A stretch of DNA of 64,000 bases, from contig CM077115.1 of NCBI GenBank assembly GCA_039619475.1, forward strand, positions 32,315,083 to 32,379,082, written 5' to 3'. Shown here one piece after another: positions 44,379-58,685 of the stretch. The position numbers and the translations under genes are program-made. Numbering within the stretch: the stretch's first letter is position 1; each line of letters opens with the position of its first letter. Under the pieces are notes generated by a model. The model was not told the origin of the DNA, ran no database searches, and saw nothing but the letters and a program-made list of their open reading frames with translations. This stretch comes from Icerya purchasi. Taxonomy: Eukaryota > Arthropoda > Insecta > Hemiptera > Monophlebidae.

Positions 44379-45621
44379 GTATATGTATGTGTGTGTAGTG
44401 TTCGCCTAAAACAAAAAAAAAAAAAGTACAAACATGGAAAATTTAAATAAATAATAAAAAAGAACTAGAATATATTACAGAATTATTTTTATCGTAATGT
44501 AATCATTTCGTATAAGAAAATGTGAAATATTAACAAAAAAAAAATACTGTACGGAATCAAAATTTCTTTTTAAGGCGGTGTGAAACATACTTTAAACAAC
44601 TTCGACTTATTAAAATCGCGCAGTGATATTGTTATTTTGAATATACGTATGCACATGCGTATACTTTCTAATGTAATGAAATATTATTTAGCTCCCAAAA
44701 ATTACCAACCATAATAGATTTGATGCGGCCCTAGTAATATACAATTGCTTCTTAGTGTGGATTAAATTAGAAACATCAAACCGACTGCATGGATCGCGAT
44801 GTTAATGAAGTGTACACATCTCCCGGTACGAATTTTTAATGTATAACAACATGTAAAAACTAGTTTTGTCTGATCATATTATAACCGCCATGCAATGAGC
44901 GCAATGACTTAATTACCAAGTAGCACTCACCTGTTTGATGAGGTGCCCATTCTTCAGCTCACACGAATTCTATTATTTCGACAAACATAATTACACTGCC
45001 AGAAATTCTATGATACACATCTTCTTAACCAAGTTATATTTAAGAATGTGTGAGAGCTTAAAAAATAGTTTGTATGCACTTAGATAGAGCATATAGAGAT
45101 GATGTTATTTCTAATTAAATTGTGTATATTTGTAACAAAAAGTTAGTGCTTTTCCCTAAAATGGGTAATTTTTCGTTAAAATTTGGTGTTTTCTACCTAA
45201 AATGGTGGTGCTTATAATAAAAATTGGTCGATTTTAGCTAAAAGTGTGGCTTTTTCCTCTAAAATTTGATTTTTTGTGTCTAAAATATAGGTATAACGGT
45301 ATAATTTGCATGGAAATGATGATTTTCGTATATATTGAGCGCTTCTTTCTATGATACTACATTTATCTGTAGTAATGTACAGTTCTTATATCCTAGTGGT
45401 TGCATAGCAAGTGGCGGTGCAGCAGCTTAGTTAAGTTATTGAGATGGCGTTATTGTTTGGTTGAGCAAATGTGTATTGTAGAATTTCTGGGAGTGTGATT
45501 ATGTTTGTCGAAATAACAGAATTCGTGTGAGCTGAAGAATGGGCACCTCATCAAACGTGTAAGTGCTACTCGGTAATTACATTAGTCATTGTGCTCATTG
45601 CAAGGCGGTTATAATGTACGA

Positions 45622-46432
45622 TTTGTAACATTATTTATCGATGTGAACAAAAGGATAGAATCGAATCTATTTCTTAAAAACGTCAAGCTGAAAAACTTTC
45701 ATCTCGTAATAAACGAAAGATTATATGGCAATTAGCAATAGATCGAAAATCAGTGCGCCAAAATTAGTTCCTATTGGGGAAAAAGTTTCTGCCGTGACTA
45801 TTCATCGATACGCCGAAAACCTTGCATTGATGTGATTAATAAAAAAAAGTATAATTTGCCTTTGAGTCGACGAGGAATTTTGGAATGATGTAATTTTCAG
45901 TTGGGAAATGAACGGACACAGCAAGTTTAGCGAAAACCAAATACAAAATTAGAATTTAAGTGAATATGACACCGTGTATCAGAGAGGCGGTTACACCATG
46001 ACCCGGCTTGTTATGTCTACTGATATTTATCGCAAGGAATACCGATGGGGTGACATGTCCGCCAATATTTTTCGCGAAAATCTTTGTCTAAATGCAGAAA
46101 AATTAGGCATTGGGACGCCACTCAAGTTTCAGCAGGGTAATGATCCTAAACAAAAAGCCTACGGAACTCATTCACGGTTGCCTTATTATAACTGCCCTCT
46201 GAAGTATTAGACGTGCCATCTTAGTCACCGTAATCCGATTGAAAATATGTGGGATTATTTGGACAAAAGTTACGCGAAAGCCCCGATTCGAATCGACATC
46301 AGTTAAAAGAGCGACTTCAAGAAGAATGGACCAAGATTCCGGCTAATTAGATTCGCAAATTGCTTTCGTCAATGCCGCGACGATTAAATTCTGCCATTAA
46401 GGCCGACGGCTTCCACAGAAAATACTGATTTT
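45622..46432 (+). mobile_element. Tc1-like transposase pseudogene, unit 2
   Basis: Duplicate of the unit 1 pseudogene with the same frameshifts; intact central frame at 45974-46210. Confidence 0.85.
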
Positions 46433-46756
46433 AATTAATTGCGGTACTGTCCGCCATCCGGGCCGCCCATTTTTCTTTCTATTATTTAATTTTCCCCGAT
46501 ATTAATGGTAACTTATAAATTTTCCCGTTTTCTTTTCACTGGAGCTGTGTTTGATGTTACTATTTACGGCCTATTTTTATTCGTATTTAAATTAGAACGC
46601 TGATTTTTTTATTTTTACAAAAAAAAAAAAAAACACCAATCAATAAAGCTCCTTTCCTTATCGTTTTGACGTATATTCATTTTTAAACCCAGCGAAACAA
46701 TATTAATATAGCTCGATGTGTTACAATTACCGAACAGAGGTGACTTTATATATTAC

Positions 46757-47184
46757 CGAATCCGAACTTTCGAGTTCCCCGGATAACTTTTCCTTGAGAC
46801 ACTAAGTATGTATTTTTTGTCACTAATCTAGAGTATCTAAGTTACAAAATGTTAGCATCTCTGGTTTATTACCTGATTCTACGGAAATTTTCATGAAGTA
46901 ATGATAACAAGAGAACCACTCTATATTTTCAGGAACATAACACAAAAGAAAATCAAACTGAAATAAATCGAAACGATATCGGTCAGCTCGAATAGACCGT
47001 GTTTGTAAACTGATACTCTATCCTAGTTAAGTACAATGGCTTTTATTCTAGTTTAGTCCTCATGCTTATCTATTATTCTAGGAATATCGTAGTTATTTTC
47101 GCTGGAGGGACAGCGCAGGTAAAATAACAAATGAAATTAAAAAAACCCGGTCTTTTAGACCGGGCGCGACCTCTTACGAGTTAA
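46757..47184 (-). mobile_element. piggyBac right half, unit 3
   Basis: As in unit 2, with TTAA at 47181-47184 and the same G-to-A change in the end. Confidence 0.9.
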
Positions 47185-48735
47185 CAACGTATGCTACGAA
47201 CGTTTCTTCCTATCCTGGCCAACATTCCGACAGGTAGCGAAATAAATATGTTTTCTTGAGAACGAAAATGACACTGGAGCCGAAAAATTCTTGTGACCAC
47301 GCAAAACTGGCCAGTCAGGATTATTAAAAGTAGTCAGACTTCTTAAAAAACTTCAGAAAAAGTTTTTCGCCATCGTGCCGAATTATTATTAATCAATTTT
47401 AATACTGTAAAAACTAGTCATTGGATTAGTTCCAACATGTTATATATTAATAGTTCTTAAGATTTCAATAGCTTAGGTCACACTCTCCCTTAAGAAGGGT
47501 CTATTGATAACGAAAAAAATTTAGTACTAGCAGGGAACGCTGATTTGAGCGACCATTTTACATTAGCAGTAGTTCATTTTGGAAGAGATCAATTTCGTTG
47601 AACTTTTTTTTCTTCTCTAGAACTTAAATTTTTACAACAAAATTTTGATATTTCCGCGGTAAACGACGCGTATCTACAACTGTCACTCATTTTTGTTAGA
47701 GATGGAAGTTATTTACAACGAACGCCAGGGTAAAAACAATGGCACGGTCAAATGGAAATGTTAAACAATGCGCCGGCGCTTTTCTGTTCAGTAGAGAGTA
47801 TTTCGAAAAGTGCGATAAATTTGAACGCCCCCTCGTTAAAAATGAAACGGGAATTCCGTAGGCGAATGCCAAAAGCAATCTAGTCAGTGCTTTGAGACAG
47901 AGAAGGAAAAAGCAAGGATAAATAGGTAAACATGTTTTCTTGTAGAACTGGCAAAACGTCCTCAGGAACACGAGAAAGACTGTGATCGACTTCGTTACTG
48001 TCAAAAATGATGCTACGTCACTTTTACAGCCCATGATAAGAAATCGTGTCCAATACTTGAACTCCAATTCAGCCTAGTAGATCAGTAGCAGAGAGATTGG
48101 ACAACTTAGGAAATTTCCACCCCCTCCCCGACACTCTTTTGTAATCCTTATAATTCTGCGCCACTTAATTGGCTATTCGAGGTAATCGAGGAAACAGCTA
48201 TGAGCGACGTAAGGCGCGAACATATATCTAAGTAATTTACGGTATTGCGAAACAAATACTACAATGGTATTTCGAAACTATTAAATGTCGCTAACGAAAA
48301 TTGCATGTCGAAATTAAAACAGTCGCGTAAAAAAATAAACTTATTTTGTTACAAAAATATTATACGTGTATTGAAAACGAAAACTTAAGGGGCACGTTTC
48401 ACTGAGAGTACCGAACTGCATGCTCGAGGGACAATTAAAATTAAAAGTTAAAAATTTCCATTAGATATATAAATAGAAAATTTAATTAAAATAATAGCCG
48501 ATAAATACGAATGAAAAATATTTTAAATAATTAAAAGCAATTTTATAAACGCAACATTATTATCCTCGTAATCTTTAAATTTATCACTATAAAATATTTC
48601 AATATTGTTTTTAGTAAATTTATCTGTTCATAATGCGGGCGTACTTTTTTTTTTCTTTTTTTTTTTTTCTTTAGGTCCCCAATTCATAATACGACGGGGT
48701 AGATATATTTAGAAAATTTATACCAATAATTTATA

Positions 48736-50351
48736 TAAATAACAGGTCTGTCCTGAGCCCGTCCATTTAAGTTTATGGAACCCTGACAGACTGTTTTACA
48801 ATGTCAATAATAATTAGTATAAATTTAATATTAATACACAGGTATTTTACGGTGATTTGATTTATTTCGGCCATTGTAAAACTACTGAACATATTTTAAA
48901 TAGCTTAGTAATTGATCACAGGGCTAATATTGCTAAAATCTGTATTATTAACAGCTGGAAAGAGGATATGCTTAATATTATCAATAGAGAATTACAAATT
49001 ACACAGTTATTTGAGTGTGCAATTTTATGTTTATGTAAATAATCTTTAAATAGACCGTGTTCGGTAAGAAATTGGACATTAAAACGAATTTGACATGAAA
49101 ACGTTCATTATGTAGTCTATCATCTATGGTTGGAAAATTTCTTTTACCTGAAATTTATTATTATAATACTTATCTCTTATATATAAGTGTTTAAACACTG
49201 TTTAAGCGTTATCGAGGTTTATTCGTGTATGAAGTAAGGTCGAAGATACTGTACGTTATTATGGAATTTCTTGATTTTTAATATTATTTTTTGTTAAAAA
49301 TATGTTAATATGTTTCTGTATTTCGTAAATTAATGGTTTAATATCTGCAATGACAGTGTGCTTGCCATGTAGCTATAAGCTTTAATCATTTTCATTGCAA
49401 TAGTTCTCTGAAAACTTTTTAATATATTTTGAAATCTCTTAATTTTTTAAAATATCTATTATACTACCGTAAAAAGTATGTTAGGCAATATTACGATTCT
49501 ATATAATGTTATTATTCCCTTCTCGTAATTTAATCGGTCATTAATATAATTTATTAAATACAATTAAAAATGTATTTATTTTTTTAGTGATACAGTAAAA
49601 ATGATTATAAAATTTTAAGTTATCATCTATTACTATACTCGAGTATTTGGTTTGACTAACCATACCAATATTTAATCCGTATTAGAGCAAATTTTAAAGT
49701 TTTATGTTTTGAAAAGTTTTTGTTAAACAATGTGTAAGTTGACTTAGATTCGTTAATATTTAAATTAAATTTTTCTAACCATTTCGCGATTTCTGTATAA
49801 ACCTGGTAAAATGTATTTTCCAATACATTTTCATTCTTATCGGCTACTACTCTATTGCAATGTCATCTACAAAAGTGAAAATATTTACATTAGTGGGTAA
49901 TCATCGAATGTTATACATTTAAGAGAAAACTATGTTCCACAAGTACGGACCTAAAACAGACCCTTGCTGCGGTACTCCCATAATCGTTTCTTGTTTTTTT
50001 GAATAATCACCGATTTGTAATACAGTGTAGCGTTTTTATTGCTATACAATGTTCAACATGCCGTTACACGTAATCCTAGTTCCTTTAATAATGCAAGTAA
50101 TCTATTTAAAAACATTTAAAACATTTATCTCATCTGTTTCAATTGTTTTCTTTTCGAACAAGAAATGTTTCATTTTTAAATATTTTTAACGGCAATTTAT
50201 TACATTTGAAATATCGTTTTAGTCACTTTTAGCAATATTGTCTAACTGTGTAATTATACAGTCTTTGTAAAGAATTATTTATAAAATTCTAAGCAGCAGT
50301 TTAAAATCTGATTTTAAAAGTTTATTTATTTTGAAAAATTCATCCGGAAAC
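48736..50351 (-). mobile_element. R1-like LINE relic, unit 3
   Basis: Duplicate of 36515-38130, shifted by 12221 bases, same lesions. Confidence 0.75.
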
Positions 50352-50445
50352 TTAAGTAACATTAGAAACGTTTTACATAGTACTATATAAGATAATCTTC
50401 ATCTTGAAAACGTTCGGAAAACAAACTAATTTTTAAATTCCTTAG

Positions 50446-50446
<1 letters not shown>

Positions 50447-50495
<49 letters not shown>
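50447..50495. repeat. TA microsatellite, unit 3
   Basis: 49 bases of TA. Confidence 0.9.
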
Positions 50496-50499
<4 letters not shown>

Positions 50500-51742
50500 G
50501 TATATGTATGTGTGTGTAGTGTTCGCCTAAAACAAAAAAAAAAAAAGTACAAACATGGAAAATTTAAATAAATAATAAAAAAGAACTAGAATATATTACA
50601 GAATTATTTTTATCGTAATGTAATCATTTCGTATAAGAAAATGTGAAATATTAACAAAAAAAAAATACTGTACGGAATCAAAATTTCTTTTTAAGGCGGT
50701 GTGAAACATACTTTAAACAACTTCGACTTATTAAAATCGCGCAGTGATATTGTTATTTTGAATATACGTATGCACATGCGTATACTTTCTAATGTAATGA
50801 AATATTATTTAGCTCCCAAAAATTACCAACCATAATAGATTTGATGCGGCCCTAGTAATATACAATTGCTTCTTAGTGTGGATTAAATTAGAAACATCAA
50901 ACCGACTGCATGGATCGCGATGTTAATGAAGTGTACACATCTCCCGGTACGAATTTTTAATGTATAACAACATGTAAAAACTAGTTTTGTCTGATCATAT
51001 TATAACCGCCATGCAATGAGCGCAATGACTTAATTACCAAGTAGCACTCACCTGTTTGATGAGGTGCCCATTCTTCAGCTCACACGAATTCTATTATTTC
51101 GACAAACATAATTACACTGCCAGAAATTCTATGATACACATCTTCTTAACCAAGTTATATTTAAGAATGTGTGAGAGCTTAAAAAATAGTTTGTATGCAC
51201 TTAGATAGAGCATATAGAGATGATGTTATTTCTAATTAAATTGTGTATATTTGTAACAAAAAGTTAGTGCTTTTCCCTAAAATGGGTAATTTTTCGTTAA
51301 AATTTGGTGTTTTCTACCTAAAATGGTGGTGCTTATAATAAAAATTGGTCGATTTTAGCTAAAAGTGTGGCTTTTTCCTCTAAAATTTGATTTTTTGTGT
51401 CTAAAATATAGGTATAACGGTATAATTTGCATGGAAATGATGATTTTCGTATATATTGAGCGCTTCTTTCTATGATACTACATTTATCTGTAGTAATGTA
51501 CAGTTCTTATATCCTAGTGGTTGCATAGCAAGTGGCGGTGCAGCAGCTTAGTTAAGTTATTGAGATGGCGTTATTGTTTGGTTGAGCAAATGTGTATTGT
51601 AGAATTTCTGGGAGTGTGATTATGTTTGTCGAAATAACAGAATTCGTGTGAGCTGAAGAATGGGCACCTCATCAAACGTGTAAGTGCTACTCGGTAATTA
51701 CATTAGTCATTGTGCTCATTGCAAGGCGGTTATAATGTACGA

Positions 51743-52553
51743 TTTGTAACATTATTTATCGATGTGAACAAAAGGATAGAATCGAATCTATTTCTTAAAA
51801 ACGTCAAGCTGAAAAACTTTCATCTCGTAATAAACGAAAGATTATATGGCAATTAGCAATAGATCGAAAATCAGTGCGCCAAAATTAGTTCCTATTGGGG
51901 AAAAAGTTTCTGCCGTGACTATTCATCGATACGCCGAAAACCTTGCATTGATGTGATTAATAAAAAAAAGTATAATTTGCCTTTGAGTCGACGAGGAATT
52001 TTGGAATGATGTAATTTTCAGTTGGGAAATGAACGGACACAGCAAGTTTAGCGAAAACCAAATACAAAATTAGAATTTAAGTGAATATGACACCGTGTAT
52101 CAGAGAGGCGGTTACACCATGACCCGGCTTGTTATGTCTACTGATATTTATCGCAAGGAATACCGATGGGGTGACATGTCCGCCAATATTTTTCGCGAAA
52201 ATCTTTGTCTAAATGCAGAAAAATTAGGCATTGGGACGCCACTCAAGTTTCAGCAGGGTAATGATCCTAAACAAAAAGCCTACGGAACTCATTCACGGTT
52301 GCCTTATTATAACTGCCCTCTGAAGTATTAGACGTGCCATCTTAGTCACCGTAATCCGATTGAAAATATGTGGGATTATTTGGACAAAAGTTACGCGAAA
52401 GCCCCGATTCGAATCGACATCAGTTAAAAGAGCGACTTCAAGAAGAATGGACCAAGATTCCGGCTAATTAGATTCGCAAATTGCTTTCGTCAATGCCGCG
52501 ACGATTAAATTCTGCCATTAAGGCCGACGGCTTCCACAGAAAATACTGATTTT
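51743..52553 (+). mobile_element. Tc1-like transposase pseudogene, unit 3
   Basis: Duplicate of the unit 1 pseudogene; central frame at 52095-52331. Confidence 0.85.
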
Positions 52554-52877
52554 AATTAATTGCGGTACTGTCCGCCATCCGGGCCGCCCATTTTTCTTTC
52601 TATTATTTAATTTTCCCCGATATTAATGGTAACTTATAAATTTTCCCGTTTTCTTTTCACTGGAGCTGTGTTTGATGTTACTATTTACGGCCTATTTTTA
52701 TTCGTATTTAAATTAGAACGCTGATTTTTTTATTTTTACAAAAAAAAAAAAAAACACCAATCAATAAAGCTCCTTTCCTTATCGTTTTGACGTATATTCA
52801 TTTTTAAACCCAGCGAAACAATATTAATATAGCTCGATGTGTTACAATTACCGAACAGAGGTGACTTTATATATTAC

Positions 52878-53305
52878 CGAATCCGAACTTTCGAGTTCCC
52901 CGGATAACTTTTCCTTGAGACACTAAGTATGTATTTTTTGTCACTAATCTAGAGTATCTAAGTTACAAAATGTTAGCATCTCTGGTTTATTACCTGATTC
53001 TACGGAAATTTTCATGAAGTAATGATAACAAGAGAACCACTCTATATTTTCAGGAACATAACACAAAAGAAAATCAAACTGAAATAAATCGAAACGATAT
53101 CGGTCAGCTCGAATAGACCGTGTTTGTAAACTGATACTCTATCCTAGTTAAGTACAATGGCTTTTATTCTAGTTTAGTCCTCATGCTTATCTATTATTCT
53201 AGGAATATCGTAGTTATTTTCGCTGGAGGGACAGCGCAGGTAAAATAACAAATGAAATTAAAAAAACCCGGTCTTTTAGACCGGGCGCGACCTCTTACGA
53301 GTTAA
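52878..53305 (-). mobile_element. piggyBac right half, unit 4
   Basis: As in unit 2, with TTAA at 53302-53305 and the same G-to-A change in the end. Confidence 0.9.
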
Positions 53306-54861
53306 CAACGTATGCTACGAACGTTTCTTCCTATCCTGGCCAACATTCCGACAGGTAGCGAAATAAATATGTTTTCTTGAGAACGAAAATGACACTGGAG
53401 CCGAAAAATTCTTGTGACCACGCAAAACTGGCCAGTCAGGATTATTAAAAGTAGTCAGACTTCTTAAAAAACTTCAGAAAAAGTTTTTCGCCATCGTGCC
53501 GAATTATTATTAATCAATTTTAATACTGTAAAAACTAGTCATTGGATTAGTTCCAACATGTTATATATTAATAGTTCTTAAGATTTCAATAGCTTAGGTC
53601 ACACTCTCCCTTAAGAAGGGTCTATTGATAACGAAAAAAATTTAGTACTAGCAGGGAACGCTGATTTGAGCGACCATTTTACATTAGCAGTAGTTCATTT
53701 TGGAAGAGATCAATTTCGTTGAACTTTTTTTTCTTCTCTAGAACTTAAATTTTTACAACAAAATTTTGATATTTCCGCGGTAAACGACGCGTATCTACAA
53801 CTGTCACTCATTTTTGTTAGACATGGAAGTTATTTACAACGAACGCCAGGGTAAAAACAATGGCACGGTCAAATGGAAATGTTAAACAATGCGCGCCGGC
53901 GCTTTTCTGTTCAGTAGAGAGTATTTCGAAAAGTGCGATAAATTTGAACGCCCCCTCGTTAAAAATGAAACGGGAATTCCGTAGGCGAATGCCAAAAGCA
54001 ATCTAGTCAGTGCTTTGAGAGAGAGAAGGAAAAAGCAAGGATAAATAGGTAAACATGTTTTCTTGTAGAACTGGCAAAACGTCCTCAGGAACACGAGAAA
54101 GACTGTGATCGACTTCGTTACTGTCAAAAATGATGCTACGTCACTTTTACAGCCCATGATAAGAAATCGCGTCCAATACTTGAACTCCAATTCAGCCTAG
54201 TAGATCAGTAGCAGAGAGACTGGACAACTTAGGAAATTTCCACCCCCCTCCCCGACACTCTTTTGTAATCCTTATAATTCTGCGCCACTTAATTGGCTAT
54301 TCGAGGTAATCGGGGAAACAGCTATGAGCGACGTAAGGCGCGAACATATATCTAAGTAATTTACGGTATTGCGAAACAAATACTACAATGGTATTTCGAA
54401 ACTATTAAATGTCGCTAACGAAAAATGCATGTCGAAATTAAAACAGTCGCGTAAAAAAATAAACTTATTTTGTTACAAAAATATTATACGTGTATTGAAA
54501 ACAAAAACTTAAGGGGCGCGTTTCACTGAGAGTACCGAACTGCATGCTCGAGGGACAATTAAAATTAAAAGTTAAAAATTTCCATTAGATATATAAATAG
54601 AAAATTTAATTAAAATAATAGCCGATAAATACGAATGAAAAATATTTTAAATAATTAAAAGCAATTTTATAAACGCAACATTATTATCCTCGTAATCTTT
54701 AAATTTATCACTATAAAATATTTCAATATTGTTTTTAGTAAATTTATCTGTTCATAATGCGGGCGTACTTTTTTTTTTCTTTTTTTTTTTTTTTCTTTAG
54801 GTCCCCAATTCATAATACGACGGGGTAGATATATTTAGAAAATTTATACCAATAATTTATA

Positions 54862-56466
54862 TAAATAACAGGTCTGTCCTGAGCCCGTCCATTTAAGTTT
54901 ATGGAACCCTGACAGACTGTTTTACAATGTCAATAATAATTAGTATAAATTTAATATTAATACACAGGTATTTTACGGTGATTTGATTTATTTCGGCCAT
55001 TGTAAAACTACTGAACATATTTTAACTAGCTTAGTAATTGATCACAGGGCTAATATTGCTAAAGTCTGTATTATTAACAGCTGGAAAGAGGATATGCTTA
55101 ATATTATCAATAAAGAATTACAAATTACACAGTTATTTGAGTGTGCAATTTTATGTTTATGTAAATAATCTTTAAATAGACCGTGTTCGGTAAGAAATTG
55201 GACATTAAAACGAATTTGACATGAAAACGTTCATTATGTAGTCTATCATCTATGGTTGGAAAATTTCTTTTACCTGAAATTTATTATTATAATACTTATC
55301 TAATATGTAAGTGTTTAAACACTGTTTAAGCGTTATCGAGGTTTATTCGTGTATGAAGTAAGGTCGAAGATACTGTACGTTATTATGGAATTTCTTGATT
55401 TTTAATATTATTTTTTGTTAAAAATATGTTAATATGTTTCTGTATTTCGTAAATTAATGGTTTAATATCTGCAATGACAGTGTGCTTGCCATATAAGCTT
55501 TAATCATTTTCATTGCAATAGTTCTCTGAAAACTTTTTAATATATTTTGAAATCTCTTAATTTTTTAAAATATCTATTATACTACCATAAAAAGTATGTT
55601 AGGCAATATTACGATTCTATATAATGTTATTATTCCCTTCTCGTAATTTAATCGGTCATTAATATAATTTATTAAATACAATTAAAAATGTATTTATTTT
55701 TTTAGTGATACAGTAAAAATGATTATAAACTTTTAAGTTATCATCTATTACTATACTCGAGTATTTGGTTTGACTAACCATACCAATATTTAATCCGTAT
55801 TGGAGCAAATTTTAAAGTTTAATGTTTTGAAAAGTTTTTGTTAAACAACGTGTAAGTTGACTTAGATTCGTTAATCTTTAAATTAAATTATTCTAACTAT
55901 TTCGTGATTTCTGTATAAACCTGGTAAAATGTATTTTCCAATACGTTTTCATCCTTATCGGTTATTACTATTGCAATGTCATCTGCGAAAGTGAAAATGT
56001 TTACATTAGTGGGTAATCATCGAATGTTATACATTTAAGAGAAACTATGTTCCACAAGTACGGACCTAAAACAGACCCTTGCTGCGGTACTCCCATAATC
56101 GTTTCTTGTTTTTTTGAATAATCACCGATTTGTAATACAGTGTAGCGTTTTTATTGCTATACAATGTTCAACATGCCGTTACACGTAATCCTAGTTCCTT
56201 TAATAATGCAAGTAATCTATTTAAAAACATTTAAAACATTTATCTCATCTGTTTCAATTGTTTTCTTTTCGAACAAGAAATGTTTCATTTTTAAATATTT
56301 TTAACGGCAATTTATTACATTTGAAATATCGTTTTAGTCACTTTTAGCAATATTGTCTAACTGTGTAATTATACAGTCTTTGTAAAGAATTATTTATAAA
56401 ATTCTAAGCAGCAGTTTAAAATCTGATTTTAAAAGTTTATTTATTTTGAAAAATTCATCCGGAAAC
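54862..56466 (-). mobile_element. R1-like LINE relic, unit 4
   Basis: Duplicate shifted by about 18.34 kb. This copy has extra private changes between 55300 and 56060, several inside the reverse transcriptase blocks. Confidence 0.75.
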
Positions 56467-56560
56467 TTAAGTAACATTAGAAACGTTTTACATAGTACTA
56501 TATAAGATAATCTTCATCTTGAAAACGTTCGGAAAACAAACTAATTTTTAAATTACTTAG

Positions 56561-56561
<1 letters not shown>

Positions 56562-56618
<57 letters not shown>
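56562..56618. repeat. TA microsatellite, unit 4
   Basis: 57 bases of TA followed by a variant TGTATATGTATGTG stretch. Confidence 0.9.
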
Positions 56619-56622
<4 letters not shown>

Positions 56623-57874
56623 ATATGTATGTGTATATGTATGTGTGTGTAGTGTTCGGCTAAAACAAAAAAAAAAAAAGTACAAACATGGAAAATTTAA
56701 ATAAATAATAAAAAAGAACTAGAATATATTACAGAATTATTTTTATCGTAATGTAATCATTTCGTATAAGAAAATGTAAAATATTAACAAAAAAAAATAC
56801 TGTACGGAATCAAAATTTCTTTTTAAGACGGTGTGAAACATACTTTAAACAACTTCGACTTATTAAAATCGCGCAGTGATATTATTATTTTGAATATACG
56901 TATGCACATGCGTATACTTTCTAATGTAATGAAACATTATTTAGCTCCCAAAAATTACCAACCATAATAGATTTGATGCGGCCCTAGTAATATACAATTG
57001 CTTCTTAGTGTGGATTAAATTAGAAACATCAAACCGACTGCATGGATCGCGATGTTAATGAAGTGTACACATCTCCCGGTACGAATTTTTAATGTATAAC
57101 AACATGTAAAAACTAGTTTTGTCTGATCATATTATAACCGCCATGCAATGAGCGCAATGACTTAATTACCAAGTAGCACTCACCTGTTTGATGAGGTGCC
57201 CATTCTTCAGCTCACACGAATTCTATTATTTCGACAAACATAATTACACTGCCAGAAATTCTATGATACACATCTTCTTAACCAAGTTATATTTAAGAAT
57301 GTGTGAGAGCTTAAAAAATAGTTTGTATGCACTTAGATAGAGTATATAGAGATGATGTTATTTCTAATTTAATTGTGTATATTTGTAACAAAAAGTTAGT
57401 GCTTTTCCCTAAAATGGGTAATTTTTCGTTAAAATTTGGTGTTTTCTACCTAAAATGGTGGTGCTTATAATAAAAATTGGTCGATTTTAGCTAAAAGTGT
57501 GGCTTTTTCCTCTAAAATTTGATTTTTTGTGTCTAAAATATAGGTATAACGGTATAATTTGCATGGAAATGATGATTTTCGTATATATTGAGCGCTTCTT
57601 TCTATGATACTACATTTATCTGTAGTAATGTACAGTTCTTATATCCTAGTGGTTGCATAGCAAGTGGCGGTGCAGCAGCTTAGTTAAGTTATTGAGATGG
57701 CGTTATTGTTTGGTTGAGCAAATGTGTATTATAGAATTTCTGGGAGTGTGATTATGTTTGTCGAAATAACAGAATTCGTGTGAGCTGAAGAATGGGCACC
57801 TCATCAAACGTGTAAGTGCTACTCGGTAATTACATTAGTCATTGTGCTCATTGCAAGGCGGTTATAATGTACGA

Positions 57875-58685
57875 TTTGTAACATTATTTATCGATGTGAA
57901 CAAAAGGATAGAATCGAATCTATTTCTTAAAAACGTCAAGCTGAAAAACTTTCATCTCGTAATAAACGAAAGATTATATGGCAATTAGCAATAGATCGAA
58001 AATCAGTGCGCCAAAATTAGTTCCTATTGGGGAAAAAGTTTCTGCCGTGACTATTCATCGATACGCCGAAAACCTTGCATTGATGTGATTAATAAAAAAA
58101 AGTATAATTTGCCTTTGATTCGACGAGGAATTTTGGAATGATGTAATTTTCAGTTGGGAAATGAACGGACACAGCAAGTTTAGCGAAAACCAAATACAAA
58201 ATTAGAATTTAAGTGAATATGACACCGTGTATCAGAGAGGCGGTTACACCATGACCCGGCTTGTTATGTCTACTGATATTTATCGCAAGGAATACCGATG
58301 GGGTGACATGTCCGCCAATATTTTTCGCGAAAATTTTTGTCTAAATGCAGAAAAATTAGGCATTGGGACGCCACTCAAGTTTCAGCAGGGTAATGATCCT
58401 AAACAAAAAGCCTACGGAACTCATTCACGGTTGCCTTATTATAACTGCCCTCTGAAGTATTAGACGTGCCATCTTAGTCACCGTAATCCGATTGAAAATA
58501 TGTGGGATTATTTGGACAAAAGTTACGCGAAAGCCCCGATTCGAATCGACATCAGTTAAAAGAGCGACTTCAAGAAGAATGGACCAAGATTCCGGCTAAT
58601 TAGATTCGCAAATTGCTTTCGTCAATGCCGCGACGATTAAATTCTGCCATTAAGGCCGACGGCTTCCACAGAAAATACTGATTTT
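57875..58685 (+). mobile_element. Tc1-like transposase pseudogene, unit 4
   Basis: Duplicate of the unit 1 pseudogene; central frame at 58227-58463 with one private change (Leu to Phe in the FREN.CLN block). Confidence 0.85.

Larger units (their letters stand above)
40635..46756. repeat. Tandem array unit 2 (6122 bp)
   Basis: Same order as unit 1. The left junction reads TATATTACCGAATCCGAACT, joining the unit end to the mid-piggyBac start. The middle block (about 41580-42880) carries the B set of variants, including a GC insertion near 41649 that shortens the minus-strand frame to 102 codons (41639-41947). TA tract at 44330-44374. Confidence 0.95.
46757..52877. repeat. Tandem array unit 3 (6121 bp)
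   Basis: The left block matches units 2 and 4, but the middle block matches unit 1 (A variants, 123-codon frame at 47696-48067). Tail like units 1 and 2. TA tract at 50447-50495. Confidence 0.95.
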
